Shown: positions 1 to 9,912, counted from the stretch's first letter. The stretch is 64,000 bases of DNA from Alteromonadaceae bacterium Bs31 (GCA_900177435.1 FXAI01000001.1:166039-230038), one strand, 5' to 3'. The notes: a model not told the origin generated them from the sequence alone. Numbers and translations: made by a program.

Positions 1-927
1 GATTAGTCTCAGCCACTCCGCTCTATAGTCATACTTGTGGCTAAACAGGTGTTTATTAATTAAAACTTTGGTTTTCTCTCGCGCAGTTCTGGAAGAAAAC
101 GCCGCGGCAATTAGAGTGATGCCAAATGCCAGAAGCAGGGTATAGATAACCGTGCCCCAGTTTCCACCATAAATTTCTACATAGTACCCGCCTATGGCCA
201 GCACACTGAGCAATGCGCCTGCAATGGTTAAAGAAGTGGTATAGAAAACCGCTGGTCGCGATAAGGTGAGCTTGGCCGACTGCATGGTGGGTTGGTTAAA
301 AGTAACAACGCCGATGGTCATGAACAAGCTTGCTGCCATCGACACCGCTCCCCTTGCTTGCCAGCTATCTGAGTCCAGATGCAGGAAAATCAGGCTCTGT
401 GCAAATAGGTAAGCGTCAAAGATAAAAATGATAGAGAGACTGAGGCTGATAAGTTTAATTAGCCGATAATTTATGACATTTCTGTAAAGCTGTTCGATTC
501 CCAGTAATGCCGCGATAGAGAAGATAATGCCCTGCCAGATAAGCAGTTTCTCTGCGGTTACCTGGCTAATGCCCGCGCTCAGTGCATAGACAGCCAAGGC
601 CGAGGCCAGAGCACACGCGATGTAAATGCTGTTTTTATAGGTTTTGGGCAGGCAGCTGGCGCAGAAGACTTCAGTGTTTTTCAGTAGCGCAAATAGCCAG
701 AAGGCATAGTGAAGTGTTTCTGCGGCAAGAAAGTGCTCGGGCTTGATAAAGGAAAGGTACTCTGCCAGTGGTATCAGGCTTAACCAAAAGCTGTGCATAA
801 AACTGGCAAGCATTAAAGACCAGTGCAATTTGGTCTTCTTATGCAAGCTGGTAAGGGTGCAGGCAAAGATGAAAAAGAGTATCGCTGCACTTCCAAATGC
901 AGCTTGAGTTACGTCACTGTATTCCAT
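1..927 (-). CDS. prsK: XrtA/PEP-CTERM system histidine kinase PrsK, N-terminal part (cut by window edge)
   Basis: The minus-strand frame from the ATG at 927 stays open to base 1, giving 309 residues. It reads as a chain of hydrophobic helices (about residues 9-30, 40-60, 65-80, 93-115, 120-140, 155-185, 200-220, 240-260, 270-290), followed by NKHLFSHKYDYRAEWLRLI. That last motif matches the membrane-to-cytoplasm junction of PrsK, the sensor kinase of the exosortase A (PEP-CTERM) system. The GAF and kinase domains would lie left of the window. A DUF1631 gene lies upstream on the same strand, 118 bp away. The family call rests on the helical pattern and this junction motif; the kinase core itself is not visible. 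Confidence 0.8.
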   Translation of the reverse strand, partial: MEYSDVTQAAFGSAAILFFIFACTLTSLHKKTKLHWSLMLASFMHSFWLSLIPLAEYLSFIKPEHFLAAETLHYAFWLFALLKNTEVFCASCLPKTYKNSIYIACALASALAVYALSAGISQVTAEKLLIWQGIIFSIAALLGIEQLYRNVINYRLIKLISLSLSIIFIFDAYLFAQSLIFLHLDSDSWQARGAVSMAASLFMTIGVVTFNQPTMQSAKLTLSRPAVFYTTSLTIAGALLSVLAIGGYYVEIYGGNWGTVIYTLLLAFGITLIAAAFSSRTAREKTKVLINKHLFSHKYDYRAEWLRLI

Positions 928-1045
928 TAACACGCTCGCGCTTTGGGTATCCAGCACAGTTTGGTACTAATGCTAGCTATGTTCACAAGCGAACTATTAT
1001 ATACCGAGAAATCCATTTAGGATTGTTCGAGGCTTTGTACATTAA

Positions 1046-3322
1046 TTACGCGGCTTGCTTTAGATGTGATACAACTTTATCCATTAAGCGCTCGAACATC
1101 GGCCTGGAGTCTATAATGCGTGCTTTACTGAACTGCATGTCGTAGGCCAGTTGGCGACGAGACCTTTCCAATACTTTAAAACCGAAGCGATTAACGAAGA
1201 TGTAGCTGTCTGCATCAATTTTACTGCTCAACTTGCAGCGTATTTGTTTGTTGCTCTCCTCGGTTTGGTATTCGAGCCAAACCCCTTCAGGAATATCCTT
1301 GGCCTCAAGATAGAAGTGATTGGACAGTTCCTCGTAACGTGTTTGCTGGCGCTCGAGGGCTGTCATCTCTTCCCATGACTTCTGCTCCGGGGCAGCTTTG
1401 CCGAGAGCGTCTTTTTGATCGTCGCTGAGATCGATGAAGTCAATTTGAGGAGCCTCCGCTTCACTTAGCGAAAGCAGTACTTCTTCAATGGCAGTCACCT
1501 TGGACGTGCGTGTCTCTGGGTTATCTATTGCTGCTTCCAAGCCAGTTTCAACACGCTGTAATACCTCGGGCTGCAAATGCTTTTTCCTCGCCAAGGATTT
1601 TGGGTCGTTGTGCTGTTGGCATAGCCAAATGATATCGCTTACCAGGTTCTCCGCTTCAACCCACTCGTCGCTGTCATAGCCATGTTTTAGGTGCGTGATC
1701 ACCAGTACTTGTAGCCAGGTGTTAGTCAGGAAATTACTAACCGCCTCCGGCAGCTGAACATGTTTTAGCTTATTGTAGAGAGCGTTCTGAGCTGAGGCGC
1801 GGGCCAGTCGTAACTTCGACTTGCCTTCTTCTGCTTGTGTGGTGCGCCTCTCTACTAAATTAGATTTGCGATGCTCTTTGCTCATCTCTTCCTCTAGTTC
1901 GTGGAGGAAGCTTTCGAAAACAGAGGCATCGGCTTTATATAGGCGGTTTATCGTTTGTACACCGTCAGCAATTTTTCTATAAAGAGGGTCGCGTTCGAGT
2001 GGTTTATTTTCATCAAAACTTAGGCCAGCCTGGGTAATGAGGTTGATTAGTCGTCTTGCTGGGTGCTCCGTGTCTGTTAGTAGAGAGCGGTCGCGCAAGG
2101 CAATCTTGAGAATGGGGATTTGCAGCCTGCAAATTAAGGACTGAACGGCGATAGGCAGGTTTTCGTCTGATAATACGCTGTCGAAGAACATGGCGATGAG
2201 GTTGATGATATCTTCATCGGGTTGTTCCAGCGCCTGTGGTACTTCCGGGTCTCTTTTTGCCAGCAGCTGAGTAACCACATCGGAGATGATATTGCGCGGC
2301 TGCTGCACAGCGGATAACTGCCGGTCAACCAAGGGCTGGCTCTTGGTCAGTAGCGACGAGAGTTGCGGTGAGGCCATGATCGGCCCGGGGTTCGACGCGT
2401 ATAAATAATAGGTGTATGGACCCGCTGCTCTGGTGTTGTCGCCGCTTACAGTGGCGGTGTTTGAGCGAGCACTGGCCATGAGTGTGCTCAAGGTGTTGAG
2501 ATCCAGCTGGAAGCTCATCGGCGGTTGGCTCAGAGCTGCCTGCTGCTGAAGAAGCTCTTGTTCAGCCGCTGCACTCGCATTGTCCGCTAGGCTTCCTGGC
2601 GGCACTGCTGAGCGGGATTTGTTCAGGTTGCGAGGTACCTTAGGCAAAATGCCAGCGTCTATTAAGAGCTGGTTGGCGTCTGAGTATATGTGTCCCAGCT
2701 GTTTCAATACGTGCTTTTCAAAAAGCTTGAACAGGATCAATCGGGCCTTAATGTTGATACTTAACTGGTTTTGACAGGCTTCGATGAAGGCCGAAGCCAG
2801 TTGCAGTGGATCCAGAGGGCAGTTTTCTTCGTCGACCCTGGTTTGCAGTAGCAGGTGGTCAAGGCGGATTGTCAGTTCATAGAGCTCTTGTTTATATAAG
2901 TCTCTGCTGCGGCTGGTCATATTGTTTAGAGCAAGCTCTATTTCCAGGTCATCTCCCTCCACGATAGAAAGTGAACTTGCATCATCTTCTTGCTCGTTTG
3001 GCGCTGCGGCGGGCTTGTTCGCCATAAGCTCGCTGAATACGCTATTAACTTGATGTGCAAAAGCAGAGGCGACACCGCGTTTTTTTATACGGATTTCGCG
3101 CATCGACTCAAAGTAGAGGTTTTGCTCGTTGTTACTGGTGGCGCGTTTGGAAAGATCGTAAAAAAGATCGTCTGTCGCGGAGAACATTTGCTCCAGGAGG
3201 CGCAGTGCGTTTTCTATCGAGCTATTTTGAATATGCTCAAGTAACTTTGGTGGTGGTGCTGTGTGCTGTGACTTTGCACCCACAAGATTTAAATGCTCGG
3301 GTCGATCTTTTTTAGGCGCCAT
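1046..3322 (-). CDS. DUF1631 family protein (copy 1)
   Basis: A 758-residue soluble, acidic, helix-rich protein of the DUF1631 family; no biochemical role is established that I know of. The N-terminal part holds long helical stretches and a low-complexity Ala/Gln/Pro linker near residues 240-275. The conserved core contains the EHPARRLINLI motif near residue 425. The C-terminal about 110 residues form a beta-rich, PilZ-like module (WLEYQTEE..., near 670). It is a divergent paralogue of the protein at 27251-29503, which shares the TEHPARxLxN-type core and a similar tail. It lies upstream of prsK on the same strand and is divergent from trpG. The start at 3322 fits the MAPKKDRPEH N-terminus; no better alternative was seen. 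Confidence 0.85.
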   Translation of the reverse strand: MAPKKDRPEHLNLVGAKSQHTAPPPKLLEHIQNSSIENALRLLEQMFSATDDLFYDLSKRATSNNEQNLYFESMREIRIKKRGVASAFAHQVNSVFSELMANKPAAAPNEQEDDASSLSIVEGDDLEIELALNNMTSRSRDLYKQELYELTIRLDHLLLQTRVDEENCPLDPLQLASAFIEACQNQLSINIKARLILFKLFEKHVLKQLGHIYSDANQLLIDAGILPKVPRNLNKSRSAVPPGSLADNASAAAEQELLQQQAALSQPPMSFQLDLNTLSTLMASARSNTATVSGDNTRAAGPYTYYLYASNPGPIMASPQLSSLLTKSQPLVDRQLSAVQQPRNIISDVVTQLLAKRDPEVPQALEQPDEDIINLIAMFFDSVLSDENLPIAVQSLICRLQIPILKIALRDRSLLTDTEHPARRLINLITQAGLSFDENKPLERDPLYRKIADGVQTINRLYKADASVFESFLHELEEEMSKEHRKSNLVERRTTQAEEGKSKLRLARASAQNALYNKLKHVQLPEAVSNFLTNTWLQVLVITHLKHGYDSDEWVEAENLVSDIIWLCQQHNDPKSLARKKHLQPEVLQRVETGLEAAIDNPETRTSKVTAIEEVLLSLSEAEAPQIDFIDLSDDQKDALGKAAPEQKSWEEMTALERQQTRYEELSNHFYLEAKDIPEGVWLEYQTEESNKQIRCKLSSKIDADSYIFVNRFGFKVLERSRRQLAYDMQFSKARIIDSRPMFERLMDKVVSHLKQAA

Positions 3323-3802
3323 GAGTAAAAATCGCTCTCTCTTTGGTACTAAATGCCAGGATTTAGATACGGAGTATTCCTATTTGTAAGAGGCTATGCA
3401 TTTTTTATTCCTCTTTTGTATTTTGTTGATCTTGTCGTCGCTCTTTAAGTGACGCAGTTCTCATTTTTTGTTTGATCGACGTGCGCGCTACCCGCGGTGT
3501 AAGTCTCTAACTGCTTCATGAGCATTATTCGCTCACCAGAGGCTTGCATAAGCATTATGTATATAAGACTAACCGAATCTAATTGTTTAGCAAAGAGGCA
3601 TAATTGAAACTAAACGGCATGGATTTTTGGTGACTGTAAATATAGTCGACACACTTTTCGTTCGCGCTCTTGTTTCCTGCTTTTCTCGCCTACCCACATC
3701 TTACTGATAGGGCCTATAATGGCGCCCCATTAAATTTCCAGATTATGCACCCGTAGGCAATAGTTGGCGCGGTGTACAGCAGAATATAGTAGGCGAAAGC
3801 TC
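3323..3802. other. Intergenic region between DUF1631 gene and trpG
   Basis: 480 bases separate the divergent DUF1631 gene and trpG. It must hold promoters for both. Only the -10-like TATAAT at 3715-3720 for trpG is clear. No trp leader peptide with tandem Trp codons and no attenuator hairpin was seen. Confidence 0.6.
3715..3720 (+). promoter_or_regulatory. Candidate -10 element for trpGDC
   Basis: A perfect TATAAT lies 83 bases before the chosen trpG start. No convincing -35 hexamer sits 16-18 bases upstream, so this is a partial promoter call. Confidence 0.4.
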
Positions 3803-4384
3803 ATGCTCTTAATGATTGATAACTACGATTCATTCACATACAACGTCGTTCAGTATCTTGGTGAATTAAAAGCCGATGTTGTTGTGGTTCGTAACGATGA
3901 GTATTCCTTAGATGAATTGATAGGGTTGGCGCCGGAAAAACTGGTTGTCTCTCCTGGGCCTTGCACCCCGAACGAAGCGGGTGTGTCTGTAGCGGCAATA
4001 CAGCATTTTGCCGGCAAGATTCCTGTTTTTGGTATTTGTCTTGGCCATCAGAGTATCGGCCAGGCTTTTGGTGGGAAAATTGTTCGGGCGCGTGAGGTCA
4101 TGCACGGCAAGCTGTCTAATATTCATCACAAAGATAAGGGTGTTTTTCGTGGGCTCGATAACCCCTTAATTGCTACGCGTTATCACTCACTGGTGATTGA
4201 TAAAAACGCCCTTCCAGAATGCCTGGAAGTGACGGCTTGGACCGAGACAGAAGACGGCCAGATGGATGAAATTATGGCTGTGCGCCATAAAAGCTTGGAT
4301 ATAGAAGGGGTACAATTCCATCCTGAGTCAATATTGAGCGAGCATGGCCATGCGCTCTTGAGTAATTTTCTTACGAAGGTCTGA
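3803..4384 (+). CDS. trpG: Anthranilate/aminodeoxychorismate synthase glutamine amidotransferase
   Basis: A class I glutamine amidotransferase that hydrolyses glutamine and hands ammonia to the TrpE (or PabB) chorismate-binding subunit. The 193-residue product starts [14 protein letters not shown], the typical N-terminus of TrpG/PabA. The nucleophile is Cys79 in GICLGHQ, and the other triad members are His173 and Glu175 in FHPES. A longer frame opens at 3764, but the ATG at 3803 follows an AGGCGAAAG ribosome site and matches family starts. It is first in trpG-trpD-trpC. trpE is not adjacent, so this subunit may serve both tryptophan and folate synthesis; that dual use is an inference. Confidence 0.93.
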   Translation: MLLMIDNYDSFTYNVVQYLGELKADVVVVRNDEYSLDELIGLAPEKLVVSPGPCTPNEAGVSVAAIQHFAGKIPVFGICLGHQSIGQAFGGKIVRAREVMHGKLSNIHHKDKGVFRGLDNPLIATRYHSLVIDKNALPECLEVTAWTETEDGQMDEIMAVRHKSLDIEGVQFHPESILSEHGHALLSNFLTKV

Positions 4385-4458
4385 GCGATATTAGCTAGGC
4401 CATATAGTTATTGCAGTTACATAAGCTACAACGAAGAAAAATAAATCAGGCACTATTT

Positions 4459-5490
4459 ATGAATATTCAACAAGCACTTCAAAAGGTGACTTCTGGCGAT
4501 AGTCTCTCTCAGGGTGAAATGACCGAGGTAATGACTGCTGTGATGACTGGTGAGGCAACGCCGGCACAGATAGGCGGTTTTCTTATTGCTTTGCGTATGA
4601 AGGGCGAGTCGCTGGATGAGATCACAGGCGCAGCGACAGTCATGCGCGAACTTGCATCCAAAGTTGATGTGAGTGCTCCTGACATGGTCGATACCTGCGG
4701 TACTGGTGGTGATGGCGCAAACCTCTTTAATGTGTCTACCGCAGCAGCCTTTGTTGTTGCCGCTGCAGGTGGGCACGTTGCAAAACATGGCAATCGATCG
4801 GTATCAAGTTCAACAGGCAGTGCGGATGTATTGGAAGCTGCAGGCGTAAATTTAAATATTTCTCCCGAGCATGTGGGGCGTGCAATCGAAAGTGTTGGTG
4901 TAGGGTTTATGTTTGCACCGGCACATCACTCAGCGATGAAACACGCAATTGGCCCGCGCAAAGAACTAGCGATGCGTACAATTTTCAATCTGCTGGGCCC
5001 GATGACAAATCCTGCCGGAGTAAAGCGGCAAGTTATCGGCGTGTTTTCTGCTGGACTTTGCCGTCCTATGGCGGAGGTGCTTTCCCGTTTGGGCAGTGAG
5101 CATGTGCTGGTAGTTCATTCTAATGACGGGCTTGATGAGCTTTCGATTGCTGCACCCAGCCATGTCGCCGAGCTGAAAAATGGTGAAGTACGGGAGTACA
5201 CCATTGAGCCTAAGGCGTTTGATCTTGCGGTTAGCAATCTCGATGGTCTTGCAGTTGAAAGCGCAGAGCAGTCCTTAGCATTAATTAAGGGCGCTTTTGT
5301 CAGAGAAAAAAGCGAAGCAGCAGAAAAAGCATCAAAAATAATTGCTCTCAACGCAGGTGCTGCAATATACGTTTCTGGTCTGGTTACCACCTTGGCGAAT
5401 GGCGTCGCAATGGCGGAAGATGTATTGGCAAGCGGTGCCGCTGCAGAGAAATTAAAAGACTATGCTGAATTTACACAATTGTCGGAGTGA
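4459..5490 (+). CDS. trpD: Anthranilate phosphoribosyltransferase
   Basis: Transfers phosphoribose from PRPP to anthranilate, the second committed step of tryptophan synthesis. The 343-residue product has the family's DTCGTGGDG phosphate-binding loop (near residue 77) and the KHGNRSVSS motif about 30 residues later. A frame opens upstream at 4411, but [10 protein letters not shown] at 4459 matches the usual N-terminus. It lies 74 bases after trpG and 4 bases before the trpC start, in one transcription unit. Confidence 0.94.
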   Translation: MNIQQALQKVTSGDSLSQGEMTEVMTAVMTGEATPAQIGGFLIALRMKGESLDEITGAATVMRELASKVDVSAPDMVDTCGTGGDGANLFNVSTAAAFVVAAAGGHVAKHGNRSVSSSTGSADVLEAAGVNLNISPEHVGRAIESVGVGFMFAPAHHSAMKHAIGPRKELAMRTIFNLLGPMTNPAGVKRQVIGVFSAGLCRPMAEVLSRLGSEHVLVVHSNDGLDELSIAAPSHVAELKNGEVREYTIEPKAFDLAVSNLDGLAVESAEQSLALIKGAFVREKSEAAEKASKIIALNAGAAIYVSGLVTTLANGVAMAEDVLASGAAAEKLKDYAEFTQLSE

Positions 5491-5494
5491 CACC

Positions 5495-6298
5495 GTGCCT
5501 GATACACCAACCATCCTAAAAAAAATAATTGATAGAAAGGCTGAAGAGGTCGCCGAGCGTTCTGCTTTGCGCAGTCTTTCCTCGCTTGAGTCTTTGCTTA
5601 AGGAGCAGGCTTCCACTCGCGGATTTGTTGCTTCATTGGAACAAAAATTACAGCAAGGCAAATCTGCTGTAATTGCAGAAATTAAAAAAGCTTCGCCCAG
5701 CAAAGGTGTTATACGAGAAAATTTTGACCCCGTTGCCATCGCTCAAAGTTACCAAACCGGCGGTGCTGCGTGTTTGTCGGTGTTGACGGATATCGATTTT
5801 TTTCAGGGCGCGGATGATTATTTAGTTGCCGCTCGCAACGCAGTCTCTCTGCCCGTTATCCGAAAGGACTTTATTGTCGATCCCTACCAGGTAATTGAGG
5901 CCAGAGCCATTGGTGCGGATTGTATCTTACTCATTGTTGCAGCCTTGAGCGCGCAACAATTAGCAGAGTTAAACAGTTTGGCTTTAGATTTGGGGATGGA
6001 CGTTTTAGTTGAGGTTCATGACCGTGCTGAGCTTGATTTGGCTCTGACTCTGCCCAACAAGCTTGTGGGAATTAATAATCGTAACCTTCATACCTTTGAA
6101 GTAGGCCTTAACACCACTTTTGATTTGCTTGGCCATATTCCCCAAGACAAAATAGTGGTGACCGAAAGCGGAATCGTGGTGGCTGAAGATGTTGAGCAGA
6201 TGAGAGCTCACAAGGTAAACACGTTTTTGGTCGGTGAGTCTTTTATGCGGGCGGAATCGCCCGGCGAGAAGTTGAATGAATTGTTCCAAACGGCCTGA
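5495..6298 (+). CDS. trpC: Indole-3-glycerol phosphate synthase
   Basis: Closes the ring of carboxyphenylamino-deoxyribulose phosphate to give indole-3-glycerol phosphate. The 267-residue single-domain TIM barrel has the [11 protein letters not shown] motif, [11 protein letters not shown], and [12 protein letters not shown]; it is not fused to TrpF. I chose the GTG at 5495, preceded by CGGAGTGACACC, because translation from there ([12 protein letters not shown]) fits the family start. An ATG at 5462 inside trpD would add 11 residues unlike the family. The TGA stop lies in the loop of the downstream terminator. Confidence 0.94.
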   Translation: MPDTPTILKKIIDRKAEEVAERSALRSLSSLESLLKEQASTRGFVASLEQKLQQGKSAVIAEIKKASPSKGVIRENFDPVAIAQSYQTGGAACLSVLTDIDFFQGADDYLVAARNAVSLPVIRKDFIVDPYQVIEARAIGADCILLIVAALSAQQLAELNSLALDLGMDVLVEVHDRAELDLALTLPNKLVGINNRNLHTFEVGLNTTFDLLGHIPQDKIVVTESGIVVAEDVEQMRAHKVNTFLVGESFMRAESPGEKLNELFQTA

Positions 6299-6309
6299 GG
6301 GCCGTTTGG
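6286..6309. terminator. Shared hairpin terminator between convergent trpC and vfr
   Basis: A perfect 10-bp stem (CCAAACGGCC / GGCCGTTTGG) with a 4-nt TGAG loop. The trpC stop codon TGA (6296-6298) is the first three loop bases. The vfr stop is 14 bases further on, on the other strand, so the hairpin can serve both convergent genes. There is no long T-run on either side. Confidence 0.7.
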
Positions 6310-6322
6310 TTATCTGGTGTTA

Positions 6323-6958
6323 CTAGCGCGTGCCGAACACCACCATGGTTTTGCCCTTCACGGAAACAAGCCCCTGATCCTCAAGAGTTTTCAGCACTCG
6401 GCCAACCATTTCTCGTGAGCAGCCCACAATCCTGCCAATTTCTTGGCGAGTAATTTTTATTTGCATGCCATCCGGGTGGGTCATTGCATCCGGCTCTTTG
6501 CAAAGATCGAGTAAGGTTCTTGCTACTCGCCCGGTGACATCGAGGAAGGCTAGATCGCCGACTTTTCGCGTGGTATTGCGCAGGCGTCGCGCCATCTGAG
6601 TGCCGAGGGCAAACAGGAACTCTGGGTGGTTCTCTGATATTTCCTGGAATTTTGTATAGGATATTTCAGCGATTTCACACTCAGACTTGGCTCGTACCCA
6701 GGCACTGCGGTTATCTTGCTCGTCGAACAGGCCCATCTCGCCGAAGAAATCACCGTCATTTAGGTAGGCGACGATCATCTCCCTGCCTTCCTCGTCTTCA
6801 ATGAGGACGGTCACGGAGCCTTTGATGATGTAGTACAGGGAGTCACTCTTGTCTCCCGCGTAAATTAAAGTACTTTTTGCCGGGTAGCGACGCCGATGAC
6901 AATGCGCCAGAAAATCATCTACGTTTTTAATATGCGGTGTTAGAGATACAGCGACCAA
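6323..6958 (-). CDS. vfr: cAMP-binding transcription regulator Vfr/Crp
   Basis: A global regulator that binds cAMP and activates or represses promoters at TGTGA-N6-TCACA sites. The 211-residue product has the cyclic-nucleotide-binding beta roll (about 20-120, with [10 protein letters not shown] and RSAWVRA), the dimer helix, and a C-terminal helix-turn-helix ([20 protein letters not shown]). Similarity to Pseudomonas Vfr is very high across the length. Its place after trpC and before an OsmC gene and coq7 is the Pseudomonas order. A perfect candidate target site occurs in this window at 10191-10210. Confidence 0.95.
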   Translation of the reverse strand: MVAVSLTPHIKNVDDFLAHCHRRRYPAKSTLIYAGDKSDSLYYIIKGSVTVLIEDEEGREMIVAYLNDGDFFGEMGLFDEQDNRSAWVRAKSECEIAEISYTKFQEISENHPEFLFALGTQMARRLRNTTRKVGDLAFLDVTGRVARTLLDLCKEPDAMTHPDGMQIKITRQEIGRIVGCSREMVGRVLKTLEDQGLVSVKGKTMVVFGTR

Positions 6959-7318
6959 GTGAGTACCCTCAATTTCTTCAATCCAGTGGAAGCCGACAGT
7001 AAGCGTCGGAAACGCGCTTTTTAATTATATGCCATTTACTGCGCTTATGATTCGAAAGAGTATAACCTGATAACTCGGCAAAATTGAATAGTTTCCGGGC
7101 ATATGTGCCGTGGTTTGCTTATCAAAATGTAAAAAGTGGGAGCTTGTTTACTTCTTCGGGCGATAACAAGCTAAGCGTGTGCTCTGCTTGCAGCTAAAAA
7201 CTATGCTAGTCTCTTGCGCGCTTCGGCTACTCGAGTGGGTAGATTTCCCCATTGGAGCCACAATTTAGAAGCAATATAGAGTCATAAAATTGAAAGTTAA
7301 ATTTAAAGGTACAGGTGC
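6959..7318. other. Divergent intergenic region vfr / OsmC-like gene
   Basis: 360 bases between the two starts. It contains a perfect 8-bp inverted repeat, AGCTTGTT (7141-7148) and AACAAGCT (7165-7172), 16 bases apart. No T-run follows it, so it could be an operator or a leader stem. A TATAAT on the minus strand near 7024-7029 may be part of the vfr promoter, but no good -35 was found. Confidence 0.45.
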
Positions 7319-7738
7319 ATGCAAGCTACAGTGAAATGGGTGGATGGCGCCCAGTTTTTAGGTGAGGCAGGAAGTGGTCACAGTGTGGTGATGGATGGTC
7401 CGCCCGATCATGGCGGCCGCAACACGGGCATTCGGCCAATGGAAATGCTGCTACTTGGCTTGGGAGGCTGCGCGTCGTTTGACGTGATGAGTATTCTGAA
7501 AAAATCCAGACAGAAGGTCTCTGGCTGTAAAGCGGAGTTGAGCGCAGATAGAGCAGATGCTGTGCCTGCAGTATTTACCAAAATCAACATGCACTTTGTA
7601 GTGAAAGGTGAGAACCTGAAAGAAGCTCAGGTTAAGCGTGCAGTAGAGCTCTCGGCAGAAAAGTACTGCTCGGCTTCAATTATGCTCGAAGCCGCTGGAG
7701 TGGAGATCAGCCACAGTTACAGTGTTGAAGACGCTTAA
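7319..7738 (+). CDS. OsmC family protein (YhfA-like)
   Basis: 139 residues with the OsmC/Ohr fold pattern: N-terminal strands, the helix [21 protein letters not shown] with one conserved cysteine, and a second conserved cysteine in [12 protein letters not shown]. Members act on organic hydroperoxides or persulfides through the two cysteines; the YhfA branch has no settled role. The gene lies between vfr and coq7 as in Pseudomonas, where speD lies in between; speD is absent here. The stop codon overlaps that of coq7 on the opposite strand (TTAA). Confidence 0.88.
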   Translation: MQATVKWVDGAQFLGEAGSGHSVVMDGPPDHGGRNTGIRPMEMLLLGLGGCASFDVMSILKKSRQKVSGCKAELSADRADAVPAVFTKINMHFVVKGENLKEAQVKRAVELSAEKYCSASIMLEAAGVEISHSYSVEDA

Positions 7739-8385
7739 ACCCGGTAACTGGTTTTGGTCATGGCTTTGGATACGAGGGACATGGTCGCTTTTATGGCAGC
7801 GGGAAATCTTGCTCCACCGGCATCCAGAGCGGAATGGGCATGCTTGGCTTCGTCGATCAGCATCTGGTCTACAATTGCTCGAGATTTATAGTCGCTAGTG
7901 GGTAGCTGCTGCAGGTGTTTTTCCAAGTGTGCGCACACTTGATCTTCTGTTGCGGCAACAAAGCCAAGACTGACCTTGTCACTAATTAAGCCTGCTCCAG
8001 CGCCGATACTGAATGAGAGGCCGTACCACAGCGGGTTCAAAACACTGGTATGACTGTCGAGCTCGTTTAACCTTTGTTCACACCACGCCAAGTGGTCAAT
8101 TTCTTCATCCGCAGCTAATTCCATTTCTTGCCGTACCTCTGGCAGTTTTGCCGTTAAAGCCTGGCCTTGATAGAGAGCTTGTGCACACACTTCTCCTGCA
8201 TGGTTTACTCGCATCAAGCCTGCTGAGTGTTTTCGCTCTTGGTCGCTAAGTGCTTCGCTATTGTCTGGCTGGCTTACTTGCGGGACTTCCCGAGTTAATG
8301 CCTGGGTGTCGGGAGTGAGCGTTCTAAGAGCACGATCAGCTCCATTGATGAGTTTATCAAACAGGTTGTAGTGACGTTGTGACAT
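7735..8385 (-). CDS. coq7: 3-demethoxyubiquinol 3-hydroxylase (di-iron Coq7)
   Basis: Hydroxylates demethoxyubiquinol in ubiquinone synthesis at the inner membrane. The 216-residue product has the di-iron ligand motifs expected of Coq7: [15 protein letters not shown] (E near 64), EEIDHLAWC (E and H near 94-97), and [15 protein letters not shown] toward the C-terminus. Length and start ([13 protein letters not shown]) fit the family. It is convergent with the OsmC-like gene and divergent from the AAA ATPase gene, 51 bases away. Confidence 0.95.
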   Translation of the reverse strand: MSQRHYNLFDKLINGADRALRTLTPDTQALTREVPQVSQPDNSEALSDQERKHSAGLMRVNHAGEVCAQALYQGQALTAKLPEVRQEMELAADEEIDHLAWCEQRLNELDSHTSVLNPLWYGLSFSIGAGAGLISDKVSLGFVAATEDQVCAHLEKHLQQLPTSDYKSRAIVDQMLIDEAKHAHSALDAGGARFPAAIKATMSLVSKAMTKTSYRV

Positions 8386-8436
8386 AGGAAAGCCTTGAGA
8401 GCTACAATAAATGAGGTAAACGCGAAGGGGCGCTGG

Positions 8437-9912
8437 ATGAATAATAACGATTTAAAGCTTATTCTCAATACAAACTTAGCCTTAATCGTAATTGAAACGT
8501 GGGATGAGACCCGCACACTGGACCTGCTTCAGGATTTGTTTCAATGCGCCAGCATGCCTGCGTGGCGCTGGACCCACACCGAAGGGCTATTTCCGCTTGG
8601 CTTTGGTTTGGAGCTGGCTAACCCTGAGCAGTACGCTGAAGCGGAAATCGTTCTGGGGTACATCAAGAAATACCGTAAGCCTGGGGCTTTTGTGCTTTGC
8701 GATATGCACCCCTTTATGGAGTCTGCGAAAGTCATCAGGCTGATAAAAGACATTGCGCTGGATTTTGAAAACTCCCAGCATAAATTGGTATTTGTCAGTC
8801 ATCGCTTGAATTTGCCTGCAGAGCTTAGTCGTTTTGCGGCCTCAGTAAGCCTTAGCATGCCTAGTGAGGATGAAATCATGGGGATTATTCGCGAGCAGGC
8901 GAGGGAATGGGCAGATAAACATCGAAAAAGCCGTATAAAAACAGATAGTGCTACCTTGCACTCTCTGGTGAAAAACCTGAAAGGGCTGACCCATCAGGAT
9001 GTGCGCAGGCTCGCTTATGGTGCAATAGCTGATGATGGCGCGATTACAGAGGCAGACTTACCCGAAGTAACAAAAGCCAAATTTGAGCTGATGCATATGG
9101 ATGGTGTGCTTCACTTTGAATTCAGTACCGCTCATATGAGTGATGTGGCCGGTTTGCACAACCTGAAAAAATGGCTGGAGGACAGGCGGCAAGCCATGAG
9201 CAGTAATCATGGCTCCCTGGACCCACCCAAAGGCGTGCTGCTGTTTGGTGTGCAGGGTGGCGGTAAGAGCCTGGCGGCGAAGGCGATTGCTGGTGTGTGG
9301 CGTTTACCCTTGTTGCGACTTGATATGGCTGCACTTTTTAATAAGTACGTGGGGGAAACTGAAAGGAATCTGCGAGAGGCGCTCAAGCTGGCCGACCTTA
9401 TGTCCCCTTGCGTGCTTTGGTTGGACGAGATTGAAAAGGGGCTCGCCTCTGGCGGGGAGGATAGCGGCACACCAAAACGACTGCTGGGAACACTGCTTAC
9501 TTGGATGTCTGAGCGTAAATCAACGGTGTTTATGGTTGCTACTAGTAATGATATTAGCCAGCTACCTCCCGAACTCATGCGAAAGGGGCGCTTTGATGAG
9601 ATCTTTTTTGTGGACCTGCCATGCCATGATACAAGGCATGCAATATTTCGTATTCACCTCAGTAAGCGCGACCTGGAACCCGAGCATTTCAATATTGATG
9701 CACTTGCGCAGCTCAGTGAAGGTTTCACCGGCGCAGAGATAGAGCAGGCCGTTGTTTCTGCCACTTATGCGGCAGCTGCTCGAGAGCTCGATGTTTCTGA
9801 TCAGCTATTACAAGCGGCCATTCAACAGACTCAGCCCCTCAGTGTCGTAATGGCTGAACGAATTGCTCAGTTACGCGCGTGGGCGTCCGATAGGGCGGTG
9901 CGCGCTAACTAG
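8437..9912 (+). CDS. Ycf46-type AAA+ ATPase
   Basis: A 491-residue AAA ATPase of the Ycf46-like group found in cyanobacteria, plastids and many proteobacteria; the cellular role is not established. Residues 1-220 form a degenerate N-terminal module that keeps the ASCE-like fold but lacks a P-loop. The active AAA domain follows: Walker A at 271-278 (GVQGGGKS), Walker B VLWLDE at 326-331, sensor-1 Asn371, and candidate arginine fingers at 382 and 385. A longer frame opens at 8395, but the ATG at 8437 follows AAGGGG at good spacing. It has no operon partner; coq7 is divergent. Confidence 0.85.
   Translation: MNNNDLKLILNTNLALIVIETWDETRTLDLLQDLFQCASMPAWRWTHTEGLFPLGFGLELANPEQYAEAEIVLGYIKKYRKPGAFVLCDMHPFMESAKVIRLIKDIALDFENSQHKLVFVSHRLNLPAELSRFAASVSLSMPSEDEIMGIIREQAREWADKHRKSRIKTDSATLHSLVKNLKGLTHQDVRRLAYGAIADDGAITEADLPEVTKAKFELMHMDGVLHFEFSTAHMSDVAGLHNLKKWLEDRRQAMSSNHGSLDPPKGVLLFGVQGGGKSLAAKAIAGVWRLPLLRLDMAALFNKYVGETERNLREALKLADLMSPCVLWLDEIEKGLASGGEDSGTPKRLLGTLLTWMSERKSTVFMVATSNDISQLPPELMRKGRFDEIFFVDLPCHDTRHAIFRIHLSKRDLEPEHFNIDALAQLSEGFTGAEIEQAVVSATYAAAARELDVSDQLLQAAIQQTQPLSVVMAERIAQLRAWASDRAVRAN

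Noticed and set aside
897-1145. 82-codon plus-strand frame between prsK and the DUF1631 gene
   Set aside because: It overlaps the starts and ends of minus-strand genes and has no recognisable sequence or ribosome site.
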